The notes under the pieces were generated by a model that was not told the DNA's origin, made no database searches, and was given only the letters and a program-made list of their open reading frames with translations. A stretch of 64,000 nucleotides of DNA from Schistosoma haematobium (Eukaryota > Platyhelminthes > Trematoda > Strigeidida > Schistosomatidae). Made by a program: the position numbers and the translations under genes. Positions within the stretch are counted from its first letter, which is position 1. Every line of letters begins with the position of its first letter. The stretch lies in contig NC_067200.1 of NCBI RefSeq assembly GCF_000699445.3, positions 14,221,256 to 14,285,255 on the forward strand. Reading direction: 5' to 3'. Shown here piece after piece: positions 14,601 to 23,380 of this stretch.

Positions 14601-17600
14601 TCTTCTTCGGCCTTCCTCTTTTCTGCTTCCCTTCACGACTCCAAGCTAGGGCTTTCTTCGTAGTACAGTTTGATGATTTGCAAAATGTATGTCTCATCCA
14701 TTTCAATCGTCTTTTCTTAATTTCTTCTTCAGCTGGAAGCTGATTTGTTCTCTCCCACAGTAGGCTGTTGCTGATATTATCAGTCCAATGGATGTTGAGG
14801 ATCCTGCGTAGACAACTATTTATCAATACTTGTACATGTTTGATGATGGTTGTAGTAGTTCTCCAAGTTTCAGCTTCGTACCGTAGAACTTTCTTGACGT
14901 TCGTATTGAGGGTTCTGAACTTGATAGTGGTTAGCAGTTGTTTTGAGTTCCATATGTTCTTCAATTGTATGAATGCGGCCCTTGCTTTGACAATCCTCGC
15001 CTTTACGCATGCATCTGATCCTCCTTTTTCATCGATGATGCCTTCCAGGTATGTGTAGGATTCCACATCGTCCAGAGATTCGCTATCAAGAGTGACTGGA
15101 TTGGTGTTCTTCGTTTCGAATTTGAGGACCTTGGTTTTCTTCATGTGTATGCTGAGGCCTACTGATGCAGAGACTGCTGCTACACTGGCTGTCTTTATCT
15201 GCATTTGTTCATGTGTATGCGATAGGAGGGCTAGGTCATCTGCGAAGTCCAAATCGTCCAATCGATTCTGAGCTGTCCATTGTATTCCGTGTATTCACTC
15301 AAATGCCAAAGTCTTCATTATCCAGTCGACCATCAGAAGAAAGAGGAAGGGAGATAGTAAACAGCCTTGTCTGACTACGGTCCTTACTTGGAATGCGACT
15401 GTCGGTTGTCCTCCATGCACGACCTTGCACTGTAGTCCCTCGTATGAGTTCCGGAAAAGATCGACAATCTTCTCAGGAACTCCGCAGTGAAGAAGAAGTT
15501 TCCATAACGTCCTCCCATCGGACAACGAACACATGCACACAATAATAGAGAATCGGCGAAAATAACCACAACTCCATTCGATCAACTCTTAAATGTCTTG
15601 AAAGTAGATACTCTTTTGGAACGTTAAACCCTATTGTGAAATGATTCATGGTCACTGTTTATAATAACACAATCTATTATACTTTGTTCCATTTAGCTAT
15701 TAAATCTGAACAACGAAGGAAAGATGCTCTAGGTATATGTTAGCAATATTTGACATTATTATTATTCGATGTTTATTTTGTAGATGATTCATAGTTGCCA
15801 AATATTCACCTTATTACTAGACACTGTGTTACATAAGAATAACCCAGTGAATAAATTGTTTTGAATCTCATACCTGTTTGATAATATTACACAACAGTTC
15901 TCAATTAACATTCGAATGGATGCTGATCATAAGCTATCCTATTGAAGTGAACTATGTCTATACGTTCAAACACTGAGGAGACATAGTTTGTTTTATACAT
16001 TATCCTATCACATAAAATCATACAACCCGATGATATTTTATTTCTCTCATTTGATAATCAATCAACAACTACTTTCGACTTCAGTGTTCGACCAATCATT
16101 CTCATTGTTATGTTCACTAAATAATATAATCATGTAAATAACATTGATATTCCTCATCTTTAAACTTCATCTTACTCACAAACTCAGCACAGTGTGGAAT
16201 ACTATTATTTGTAATAGAGGTCGACTGATCGTTCCCACCCAACACCTATAGCTTACATTTATTCTCAGAAGTAGCAAATCAAGTTGAAAGATTCGCTTTC
16301 CGTTTAAGATTGGTCATTATATTTGGAATTGAAACCTCTTTGAACTAACAAAGATCATATGCACAACTGAATACTTTAAATTGCTCAACTTCAACGAATC
16401 GAGCGTCGTAGATGTGATGAACATCAATAGAAACCTGCACTGCAGAATATGACTAGTCATAACAATAGCCTAACCAAGCACAATATCACAAACTATTTTG
16501 TAGATACCCTTTGCTTCACTGTCATCATGACAAATGGTTTAAAAGTAGCAATTTAAACACACCGAAAATACATTTTTATAATACACGATACGTTATTGTT
16601 TCAGTTGACGCTTTCTCTTACTCAGTTGATTTGACTTCCAAAATTTGATATTTCCCATGAAACAAATGAACGTAGATCCTCAAACGCATTCTTAATTTCG
16701 TTTTTCTGTTTACAGCGGCCAGATTGTATCATATAAAGCAATCTATCAGTATGTTATATAAACACTTGCATTTTTGATCATTACGTATTTAGTCATATTT
16801 GAATACCTCTTGCAATGGGTACTATTTGGATTAATTCGAAACTCTTATGGAAGCTTCTAACAGTGATGATACCGCTGCTCAGTATATTTCAAACGTTTAT
16901 GCTAACTGTTCTATACACATATATTATAAGTGATTATAGTTCCTAGATGATAAACCATAAACACACATCTGAGCTGTTCTACGCATTTCGACAAAGTTTA
17001 AAGCTTCACATATCTTTTTCTTTGCTGTTTCAGATACTATAGATAGAAGTGGAAATAACCATGCTTTGGGTAAAATTAACTACATATGGATTTAAATAAT
17101 TATATTTTCATAATAACCGTAAATTGGGATTCATCATACGTATATTCAGGATGTATGAAATTTAAAACATCCATAACCTGTGGAGGAAAATCAATAAGGT
17201 TGCGCTTTCATTCTGTATAACGAAAGAAATAAAACCAGCTAAAGATGTCTGATGTCGTCTCACAAACAATTTGACACTGTGAACGTGTCAACGTTTAAAT
17301 AGTGTACACATCTGCATGGATTGCAAACGCCTTGAGATGATCCAAGAAACCACTTGTGATGTGGTCCATTCGAGTATGGTTGATTTGCTGAAAGCACGAG
17401 GATCGTTCAGGTCTACGAACTACACACATCCACTCCCGACCACTGCAATATTCACATTTAATGTAGCAGTCACATAGCATAATAGATGATAGTTTCAGTT
17501 CACGTGTCCACACCTTACAATTCAAATGAATCACATTCGTTTGATGAAACCATTGTGAAGATGATCACTCACTCTTAAGAATTGCAAATTAATTCTGCAT

Positions 17601-20600
17601 TTCAAATGGAAATTTTATCACCAACTACATCGTCCACATTGTCCACTCACTACAAATATTTCAGAAGTGAATGAGAAAATTGATGGGGAAGGTCAGTCAA
17701 TTCATGTTCGCCTTAATAGTCGTGCAGACTGCCTCGATCAAAACTTTATGCTAACTGTTCTATACACATATATTATAAGTGATTATAGTTCCTAGATGAT
17801 AAACCATAAACACACATCTGAGCTGTTCTACGCATTTCGACAAAGTTTAAAGCTTCACATATCTTTTTCTTTGCTGTTTCAGATACTATAGATAGAAGTG
17901 GAAATAACCATGCTTTGGGTAAAATTAACTACATATGGATTTAAATAATTATATTTTCATAATAACCGTAAATTGGGATTCATCATACGTATATTCAGGA
18001 TGTATGAAATTCAAAACATCCATAACCTGTGGAGGAAAATCAATAAGGTTGCGCTTTCATTCTGTATAACGAAAGAAATAAAACCAGCTAAAGATGTCTG
18101 ATGTCGTCTCACAAACAATTTGACACTGTGAACGTGTCAACGTTTAAATAGTGTACACATCTGCATGGATTGCAAACGCCTTGAGATGATCCAAGAAACC
18201 ACTTGTGATGTGGTCCATTCGAGTATGGTTGATTTGCTGAAAGCACGAGGATCGTTCAGGTCTACGAACTACACACATCCACTCCCGACCACTGCAATAT
18301 TCACATTTAATGTAGCAGTCACATAGCATAATAGATGATAGTTTCAGTTCACGTGTCCACACCTTACAATTCAAATGAATCACATTCGTTTGATGAAACC
18401 ATTGTGAAGATGATCACTCACTCTTAAGAATTGCAAATTAATTCTGCATTTCAAATGGAAATTTTATCACCAACTACATCGTCCACATTGTCCACTCACT
18501 ACAAATATTTCAGAAGTGAATGAGAAAATTGATGGGGAAGGTCAGTCAATTCATGTTCGCCTTAATAGTCGTGCAGACTGCCTCGATCAAAACTTTATGC
18601 TAACTGTTCTATACACATATATTATAAGTGATTATAGTTCCTAGATGATAAACCATAAACACACATCTGAGCTGTTCTACGCATTTCGACAAAGTTTAAA
18701 GCTTCACATATCTTTTTCTTTGCTGTTTCAGATACTATAGATAGAAGTGGAAATAACCATGCTTTGGGTAAAATTAACTACATATGGATTTAAATAATTA
18801 TATTTTCATAATAACCGTAAATTGGGATTCATCATACGTATATTCAGGATGTATGAAATTTAAAACATCCATAACCTGTGGAGGAAAATCAATAAGGTTG
18901 CGCTTTCATTCTGTATAACGAAAGAAATAAAACCAGCTAAAGATGTCTGATGTCGTCTCACAAACAATTTGACACTGTGAACGTGTCAACGTTTAAATAG
19001 TGTACACATCTGCATGGATTGCAAACGCCTTGAGATGATCCAAGAAACCACTTGTGATGTGGTCCATTCGAGTATGGTTGATTTGCTGAAAGCACGAGGA
19101 TCGTTCAGGTCTACGAACTACACACATCCACTCCCGACCACTGCAATATTCACATTTAATGTAGCAGTCACATAGCATAATAGATGATAGTTTCAGTTCA
19201 CGTGTCCACACCTTACAATTCAAATGAATCACATTCGTTTGATGAAACCATTGTGAAGATGATCACTCACTCTTAAGAATTGCAAATTAATTCTGCATTT
19301 CAAATGGAAATTTTATCACCAACTACATCGTCCACATTGTCCACTCACTACAAATATTTCAGAAGTGAATGAGAAAATTGATGGGGAAGGTCAGTCAATT
19401 CATGTTCGCCTTAATAGTCGTGCAGACTGCCTCGATCAAAACTTTATGCTAACTGTTCTATACACATATATTATAAGTGATTATAGTTCCTAGATGATAA
19501 ACCATAAACACACATCTGAGCTGTTCTACGCATTTCGACAAAGTTTAAAGCTTCACATATCTTTTCTTTGCTGTTTCAGATACTATAGATAGAAGTGGAA
19601 ATAACCATGCTTTGGGTAAAATTAACTACATATGGATTTAAATAATTATATTTTCATAATAACCGTAAATTGGGATTCATCATACGTATATTCAGGATGT
19701 ATGAAATTTAAAACATCCATAACCTGTGGAGGAAAATCAATAAGGTTGCGCTTTCATTCTGTATAACGAAAGAAATAAAACCAGCTAAAGATGTCTGATG
19801 TCGTCTCACAAACAATTTGACACTGTGAACGTGTCAACGTTTAAATAGTGTACACATCTGCATGGATTGCAAACGCCTTGAGATGATCCAAGAAACCACT
19901 TGTGATGTGGTCCATTCGAGTATGGTTGATTTGCTGAAAGCACGAGGATCGTTCAGGTCTACGAACTACACACATCCACTCCCGACCACTGCAATATTCA
20001 CATTTAATGTAGCAGTCACATAGCATAATAAATGATAGTTTCAGTTCACGTGTCCACACCTTACAATTCAAATGAATCACATTCGTTTGATGAAACCATT
20101 GTGAAGATGATCACTCACTCTTAAGAATTGCAAATTAATTCTGCATTTCAAATGGAAATTTTATCACCAACTACATCGTCCACATTGTCCACTCACTACA
20201 AATATTTCAGAAGTGAATGAGAAAATTGATGGGGAAGGTCAGTCAATTCATGTTCGCCTTAATAGTCGTGCAGACTGCCTCGATCAAAACTTTATGCTAA
20301 CTGTTCTATACACATATATTATAAGTGATTATAGTTCCTAGATGATAAACCATAAACACACATCTGAGCTGTTCTACGCATTTCGACAAAGTTTAAAGCT
20401 TCACATATCTTTTTCTTTGCTGTTTCAGATACTATAGATAGAAGTGGAAATAACCATGCTTTGGGTAAAATTAACTACATATGGATTTAAATAATTATAT
20501 TTTCATAATAACCGTAAATTGGGATTCATCATACGTATATTCAGGATGTATGAAATTTAAAACATCCATAACCTGTGGAGGAAAATCAATAAGGTTGCGC

Positions 20601-22779
20601 TTTCATTCTGTATAACGAAAGAAATAAAACCAGCTAAAGATGTCTGATGTCGTCTCACAAACAATTTGACACTGTGAACGTGTCAACGTTTAAATAGTGT
20701 ACACATCTGCATGGATTGCAAACGCCTTGAGATGATCCAAGAAACCACTTGTGATGTGGTCCATTCGAGTATGGTTGATTTGCTGAAAGCACGAGGATCG
20801 TTCAGGTCTACGAACTACACACATCCACTCCCGACCACTGCAATATTCACATTTAATGTAGCAGTCACATAGCATAATAGATGATAGTTTCAGTTCACGT
20901 GTCCACACCTTACAATTCAAATGAATCACATTCGTTTGATGAAACCATTGTGAAGATGATCACTCACTCTTAAGAATTGCAAATTAATTCTGCATTTCAA
21001 ATGGAAATTTTATCACCAACTACATCGTCCACATTGTCCACTCACTACAAATATTTCAGAAGTGAATGAGAAAATTGATGGGGAAGGTCAGTCAATTCAT
21101 GTTCGCCTTAATAGTCGTGCAGACTGCCTCGATCAAAACTTTATGCTAACTGTTCTATACACATATATTATAAGTGATTATAGTTCCTAGATGATAAACC
21201 ATAAACACACATCTGAGCTGTTCTACGCATTTCGACAAAGTTTAAAGCTTCACATATCTTTTTCTTTGCTGTTTCAGATACTATAGATAGAAGTGGAAAT
21301 AACCATGCTTTGGGTAAAATTAACTACATATGGATTTAAATAATTATATTTTCATAATAACCGTAAATTGGGATTCATCATACGTATATTCAGGATGTAT
21401 GAAATTCAAAACATCCATAACCTGTGGAGGAAAATCAATAAGGTTGCGCTTTCATTCTGTATAACGAAAGAAATAAAACCAGCTAAAGATGTCTGATGTC
21501 GTCTCACAAACAATTTGACACTGTGAACGTGTCAACGTTTAAATAGTGTACACATCTGCATGGATTGCAAACGCCTTGAGATGATCCAAGAAACCACTTG
21601 TGATGTGGTCCATTCGAGTATGGTTGATTTGCTGAAAGCACGAGGATCGTTCAGGTCTACGAACTACACACATCCACTCCCGACCACTGCAATATTCACA
21701 TTTAATGTAGCAGTCACATAGCATAATAGATGATAGTTTCAGTTCACGTGTCCACACCTTACAATTCAAATGAATCACATTCGTTTGATGAAACCATTGT
21801 GAAGATGATCACTCACTCTTAAGAATTGCAAATTAATTCTGCATTTCAAATGGAAATTTTATCACCAACTACATCGTCCACATTGTCCACTCACTACAAA
21901 TATTTCAGAAGTGAATGAGAAAATTGATGGGGAAGGTCAGTCAATTCATGTTCGCCTTAATAGTCGTGCAGACTGCCTCGATCAAAACTTTATGCTAACT
22001 GTTCTATACACATATATTATAAGTGATTATAGTTCCTAGATGATAAACCATAAACACACATCTGAGCTGTTCTACGCATTTCGACAAAGTTTAAAGCTTC
22101 ACATATCTTTTTCTTTGCTGTTTCAGATACTATAGATAGAAGTGGAAATAACCATGCTTTGGGTAAAATTAACTACATATGGATTTAAATAATTATATTT
22201 TCATAATAACCGTAAATTGGGATTCATCATACGTATATTCAGGATGTATGAAATTCAAAACATCCATAACCTGTGGAGGAAAATCAATAAGGTTGCGCTT
22301 TCATTCTGTATAACGAAAGAAATAAAACCAGCTAAAGATGTCTGATGTCGTCTCACAAACAATTTGACACTGTGAACGTGTCAACGTTTAAATAGTGTAC
22401 ACATCTGCATGGATTGCAAACGCCTTGAGATGATCCAAGAAACCACTTGTGATGTGGTCCATTCGAGTATGGTTGATTTGCTGAAAGCACGAGGATCGTT
22501 CAGGTCTACGAACTACACACATCCACTCCCGACCACTGCAATATTCACATTTAATGTAGCAGTCACATAGCATAATAGATGATAGTTTCAGTTCACGTGT
22601 CCACACCTTACAATTCAAATGAATCACATTCGTTTGATGAAACCATTGTGAAGATGATCACTCACTCTTAATAATTGCAAATTATTTCTGCAATTTTTAA
22701 CCAACCATATCGTCTTTTTTGTTGATTTATCATAAATATTTTAGAAACGAACCAGCAAATTGGTGGATTAGTTTGGTAA
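1438..22779 (+). CDS. Micro-exon gene 1 (3' part; spliced; 29 inferred exons)
   Basis: Inferred spliced coding region of a micro-exon gene; the first exon and signal peptide lie upstream of the window. Exons: 1438-1473, 2318-2353, 2821-2844, 3350-3388, 5803-5838, 6684-6719, 7187-7210, 7716-7754, 9752-9790, 11491-11514, 11716-11748, 12127-12162, 13154-13186, 15697-15732, 16716-16748, then 36-nt exons at 17034, 17883, 18732, 19580, 20429, 21278, 22127 alternating with 27-nt exons at 17665, 18514, 19363, 20211, 21060, 21909, then 22745-22779 with TAA. All internal exons are multiples of three and open in phase 1; every junction codon is sense. The joined product has about 316 residues in the window, is hydrophilic and charged: basic blocks ([22 protein letters not shown]), acidic/Gln blocks ([12 protein letters not shown]), then a repeat of [21 protein letters not shown]. 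Schistosome MEG products are mostly secreted and variably spliced; a similar role here is inference. I do not recognise which MEG family it is. Confidence 0.72.
2318..2353 (+). CDS. Gene 1 36-nt micro-exon, unit 1 (b)
   Basis: Acceptor ACATTTTTCCTCAATAG, donor GTAAGT. Phase 1-1; encodes [11 protein letters not shown]. Identical copy at 6684. Confidence 0.72.
2821..2844 (+). CDS. Gene 1 24-nt micro-exon, unit 1 (c)
   Basis: Acceptor AATTTCTTTACCAG, donor GTAAGT. Phase 1-1; encodes KQRLKAK. Related by sequence to the 24-nt exons at 11491 and 52823, so this exon class is older than the array. Confidence 0.75.
3350..3388 (+). CDS. Gene 1 39-nt micro-exon, unit 1 (d)
   Basis: Acceptor AATTTTCACCATAG, donor GTAAGT. 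Phase 1-1; encodes [12 protein letters not shown]. Copies at 7716, 9752 (gene 1) and, diverged, at 51129 and 61293 (gene 2). Confidence 0.78.
4050..4235 (-). mobile_element. tRNA-derived SINE with hammerhead core, unit 1
   Basis: Read on the - strand this matches the layout of the schistosome SINE family that carries a hammerhead ribozyme: a box B-like GGTTTGGGATCC, then the catalytic core CTGAGGA (4122-4128) and GAAAC (4102-4106), followed by the stem I partner CAGTGC and a conserved tail. The two core boxes are intact but stem II (GTCAC against GTGC) and stem III (CGG against CAG) are mismatched, so self-cleavage is doubtful. It lies antisense in an intron of gene 1. Confidence 0.7.
5630..5661. 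repeat. (TA)n microsatellite, unit 2
   Basis: Copy of the TA run at 1265, same length of 32 bp. Confidence 0.95.
5803..5838 (+). CDS. Gene 1 36-nt micro-exon, unit 2 (a)
   Basis: Second copy of the exon at 1438, same splice signals and same peptide, 4,365 bp downstream. Confidence 0.65.
6684..6719 (+). CDS. Gene 1 36-nt micro-exon, unit 2 (b)
   Basis: Second copy of the exon at 2318, 4,366 bp downstream, with donor GTAAGT retained. Confidence 0.72.
7187..7210 (+). CDS. Gene 1 24-nt micro-exon, unit 2 (c)
   Basis: Second copy of the exon at 2821, 4,366 bp downstream, splice signals unchanged. Confidence 0.75.
7716..7754 (+). CDS. Gene 1 39-nt micro-exon, unit 2 (d)
   Basis: Second copy of the exon at 3350, 4,366 bp downstream, splice signals unchanged. 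Confidence 0.78.
8416..8601 (-). mobile_element. tRNA-derived SINE with hammerhead core, unit 2
   Basis: Copy of the 4050-4235 SINE carried along by the 4.37-kb duplication; core boxes at 8468-8494. It did not insert independently. Confidence 0.7.
9752..9790 (+). CDS. Gene 1 39-nt micro-exon, unit 3
   Basis: Only exon left in the deleted third unit; identical to 3350-3388. The deletion removes the three other exons but, because all are multiples of three, the frame is unaffected. Confidence 0.78.
11491..11514 (+). CDS. Gene 1 24-nt micro-exon
   Basis: Acceptor AATTATTTCCTTAG, donor GTAAGT. Phase 1-1; encodes RQKIIDA. Orthologous position in gene 2 is 52823 (KQRLIDA). Confidence 0.78.
11716..11748 (+). 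CDS. Gene 1 33-nt micro-exon
   Basis: Acceptor TTTTTCATTTATTAG, donor GTTAGT. Phase 1-1; encodes [10 protein letters not shown]. The gene 2 match at 53048 has the same length, phase and donor but a different peptide, so the frame has been kept while the residues changed quickly. Confidence 0.7.
12127..12162 (+). CDS. Gene 1 36-nt micro-exon
   Basis: Acceptor TTTTTATACTAAAG, donor GTAAAC. Phase 1-1; encodes [11 protein letters not shown]. Identical in gene 2 at 53459. Confidence 0.7.
13154..13186 (+). CDS. Gene 1 33-nt micro-exon
   Basis: Acceptor TTGAATACTTTTATAG, donor GTACGT. Phase 1-1; encodes [10 protein letters not shown], including an N-K-T glycosylation sequon. Gene 2 match at 54487. 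Confidence 0.75.
13405..13840 (+). mobile_element. Solo-LTR-like sequence in gene 1 intron
   Basis: Contains GTACAAATGTTATTTCC, a TATA motif (GATATATAAACC, near 13600), an AATAAA near 13623 and a downstream block with CTGGACTCAGG. A related sequence lies at 32330-32640 and the gene 2 paralogue at 54740-55160. The order promoter then poly(A) signal in one short non-coding block, without any gag or pol, fits a solo LTR. Ends are approximate and no target duplication was found. Confidence 0.5.
14312..14450. repeat. 139-bp direct repeat left of SR2-like insertion (gene 1)
   Basis: Matches 15518-15656, same length, roughly 12% different by eye. The two copies flank the retroelement exactly, so they look like an unusually long target-site duplication. 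Confidence 0.8.
14451..15517 (-). mobile_element. SR2/RTE-like non-LTR retrotransposon, 5'-truncated (gene 1 intron)
   Basis: The - strand carries the 3' part of an RTE-clade reverse transcriptase: the [12 protein letters not shown] motif, the catalytic FADD box ([12 protein letters not shown], ending near 15215), then the thumb and C-terminal region ([27 protein letters not shown]). The open frame is broken near 15300 at the junction of the QGC and FADD parts, so it is dead. The element ends in a TAAG-type tail at the left edge. It is truncated within the polymerase at the right edge (GRTLWKLL region). Confidence 0.88.
15518..15656. repeat. 139-bp direct repeat right of SR2-like insertion (gene 1)
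   Basis: Partner of 14312-14450; ends 40 bp before the 36-nt exon at 15697, so the insertion landed very close to an acceptor site without destroying it. Confidence 0.8.
15697..15732 (+). CDS. Gene 1 36-nt micro-exon
   Basis: Acceptor ACTTTGTTCCATTTAG, donor GTATAT. Phase 1-1; encodes [11 protein letters not shown]. Gene 2 match at 57036 ([11 protein letters not shown]). Confidence 0.75.
   Translation, partial: LLNLNNEGKML
16716..16748 (+). CDS. Gene 1 33-nt micro-exon
   Basis: Acceptor TTTTTCTGTTTACAG, donor GTATGT. Phase 1-1; encodes [10 protein letters not shown]. Identical in gene 2 at 58114. Confidence 0.75.
17034..17069 (+). CDS. 849-bp unit 1, 36-nt micro-exon
   Basis: Acceptor TTTTTCTTTGCTGTTTCAG, donor GTAAAA. 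Phase 1-1; encodes [11 protein letters not shown]. The best acceptor tract in the window, conserved in all copies. Confidence 0.82.
17665..17691 (+). CDS. 849-bp unit 1, 27-nt micro-exon
   Basis: Acceptor ACTACAAATATTTCAG, donor GTCAGT. Phase 1-1; encodes VNEKIDGE, joined by a Glu codon to the previous exon and by an Asp codon to the next. Confidence 0.75.
17883..17918 (+). CDS. 849-bp unit 2, 36-nt micro-exon
   Basis: Copy of 17034-17069, identical exon and splice signals. Confidence 0.82.
18514..18540 (+). CDS. 849-bp unit 2, 27-nt micro-exon
   Basis: Copy of 17665-17691, identical exon and splice signals. Confidence 0.75.
18732..18767 (+). CDS. 849-bp unit 3, 36-nt micro-exon
   Basis: Copy of 17034-17069, identical exon and splice signals. 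Confidence 0.82.
19363..19389 (+). CDS. 849-bp unit 3, 27-nt micro-exon
   Basis: Copy of 17665-17691, identical exon and splice signals. Confidence 0.75.
19580..19615 (+). CDS. 849-bp unit 4, 36-nt micro-exon
   Basis: Copy of 17034-17069; the acceptor tract is one T shorter than in the other units, which might weaken its use. Confidence 0.8.
20211..20237 (+). CDS. 849-bp unit 4, 27-nt micro-exon
   Basis: Copy of 17665-17691, identical exon and splice signals. Confidence 0.75.
20429..20464 (+). CDS. 849-bp unit 5, 36-nt micro-exon
   Basis: Copy of 17034-17069, identical exon and splice signals. Confidence 0.82.
21060..21086 (+). CDS. 849-bp unit 5, 27-nt micro-exon
   Basis: Copy of 17665-17691, identical exon and splice signals. 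Confidence 0.75.
21278..21313 (+). CDS. 849-bp unit 6, 36-nt micro-exon
   Basis: Copy of 17034-17069, identical exon and splice signals. Confidence 0.82.
21909..21935 (+). CDS. 849-bp unit 6, 27-nt micro-exon
   Basis: Copy of 17665-17691, identical exon and splice signals. Confidence 0.75.
22127..22162 (+). CDS. 849-bp unit 7, 36-nt micro-exon
   Basis: Last copy of 17034-17069, exon and splice signals intact although the unit diverges soon after. Confidence 0.82.
22745..22779 (+). CDS. Gene 1 terminal coding exon (candidate)
   Basis: Sits where the 27-nt exon would be in unit 7, after acceptor CATAAATATTTTAG, but the sequence has diverged. In the incoming phase 1 it reads [10 protein letters not shown] and then TAA at 22777-22779. 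An internal GT at 22776 could instead splice to an acceptor with a strong pyrimidine tract at 23032; that junction codon would be TGA, so the protein would end at nearly the same place. An AATAAA follows at 23115. The 3' end is therefore inferred at 22.8-23.15 kb. Confidence 0.5.
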
Positions 22780-23114
22780 TCCCATATTTGCAGTATGTTT
22801 CTTGAAAATGTTTTATTTCTTTTGGTCATATTTTTAAACCCCTTTTTATATTTTTGTTGTGCTTGTGTTGTGTTCCTTTCTATGTCTCTCTTTCTCTCAA
22901 TTTTTGATTTTTCACGTTTTATGGCTGTTTAATGTTTTATTCCAATATTTTTCTCGTGTATGATTTTGAATTCATTGCTTTAAATTACGCTTTGTTCTTT
23001 CGGAGTCCAATGTGTTTCTTTCTTCTTTTTAGATGATTTTACGCTCTCGGCAAACCTCATATTACCTTTTTTGATAAATTGTCCACAGTTATATATGTAT
23101 TTGCTCCTGCCACT

Positions 23115-23120
23115 AATAAA
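23115..23120 (+). terminator. Poly(A) signal of gene 1 (candidate)
   Basis: AATAAA about 335 bp after the predicted stop codon and 83 bp after a strong acceptor (TTTCTTTCTTCTTTTTAG, ending 23032). In AT-rich DNA such a hexamer is common, so position relative to the predicted stop is the main argument. Confidence 0.4.
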
Positions 23121-23227
23121 TATGTATTTAAGAGGTCGAAATGTTTTAGTTTATATGTTTCACCAAGTGAACTTTGAGCTATAAATCACTCGATATCCTT
23201 TATAAATTCAAGGCTTTTACGATATAA

Positions 23228-23380
23228 TTAGCGTTTGCGCGCGAGAGTAAAGCTCTGGGTTCAAATCCCGTTAGAGGGATAGTGGATGCGCACTGCTAAG
23301 GATTCCCACAATAGAACAAAGCGGCCGTTCAGTGATTCCAGGTTTTCAATGATGGTCTAGCATCAATCGGTTCATGATCT
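23228..23380 (+). mobile_element. Decayed tRNA-derived hammerhead SINE, sense copy
   Basis: Starts with a tRNA-like segment with a good box B (GGTTCAAATCC, 23258-23268), then the hammerhead region at 23294-23320. The core has decayed: CTAAGGA in place of CTGAGGA and ACAAAGC in place of ACGAAAC, so catalysis is not expected. The tail with CCAGGTTTTCAATGATGGTC continues the family consensus as I remember it. It sits just past the inferred end of gene 1. Confidence 0.7.

Larger units (their letters stand above)
16896..22690 (+). repeat. Tandem array of seven 849-bp units, two micro-exons each
   Basis: Units start at 16896, 17745, 18594, 19443, 20291, 21140 and 21989; the fourth is 848 bp because one T is lost from its polypyrimidine tract, and the last fades out near 22690. 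The units are nearly identical, introns included, so the expansion or homogenisation is recent. Gene 2 has only one copy (58295-59007). Each unit supplies a 36-nt exon and, in units 1-6, a 27-nt exon. Confidence 0.97.

Noticed and set aside
17295..17534. 79-codon - strand frame repeated with every 849-bp unit
   Set aside because: It is inside an intron of the + strand gene and is repeated only because the unit is; no domain, no promoter, and no independent sign of coding.
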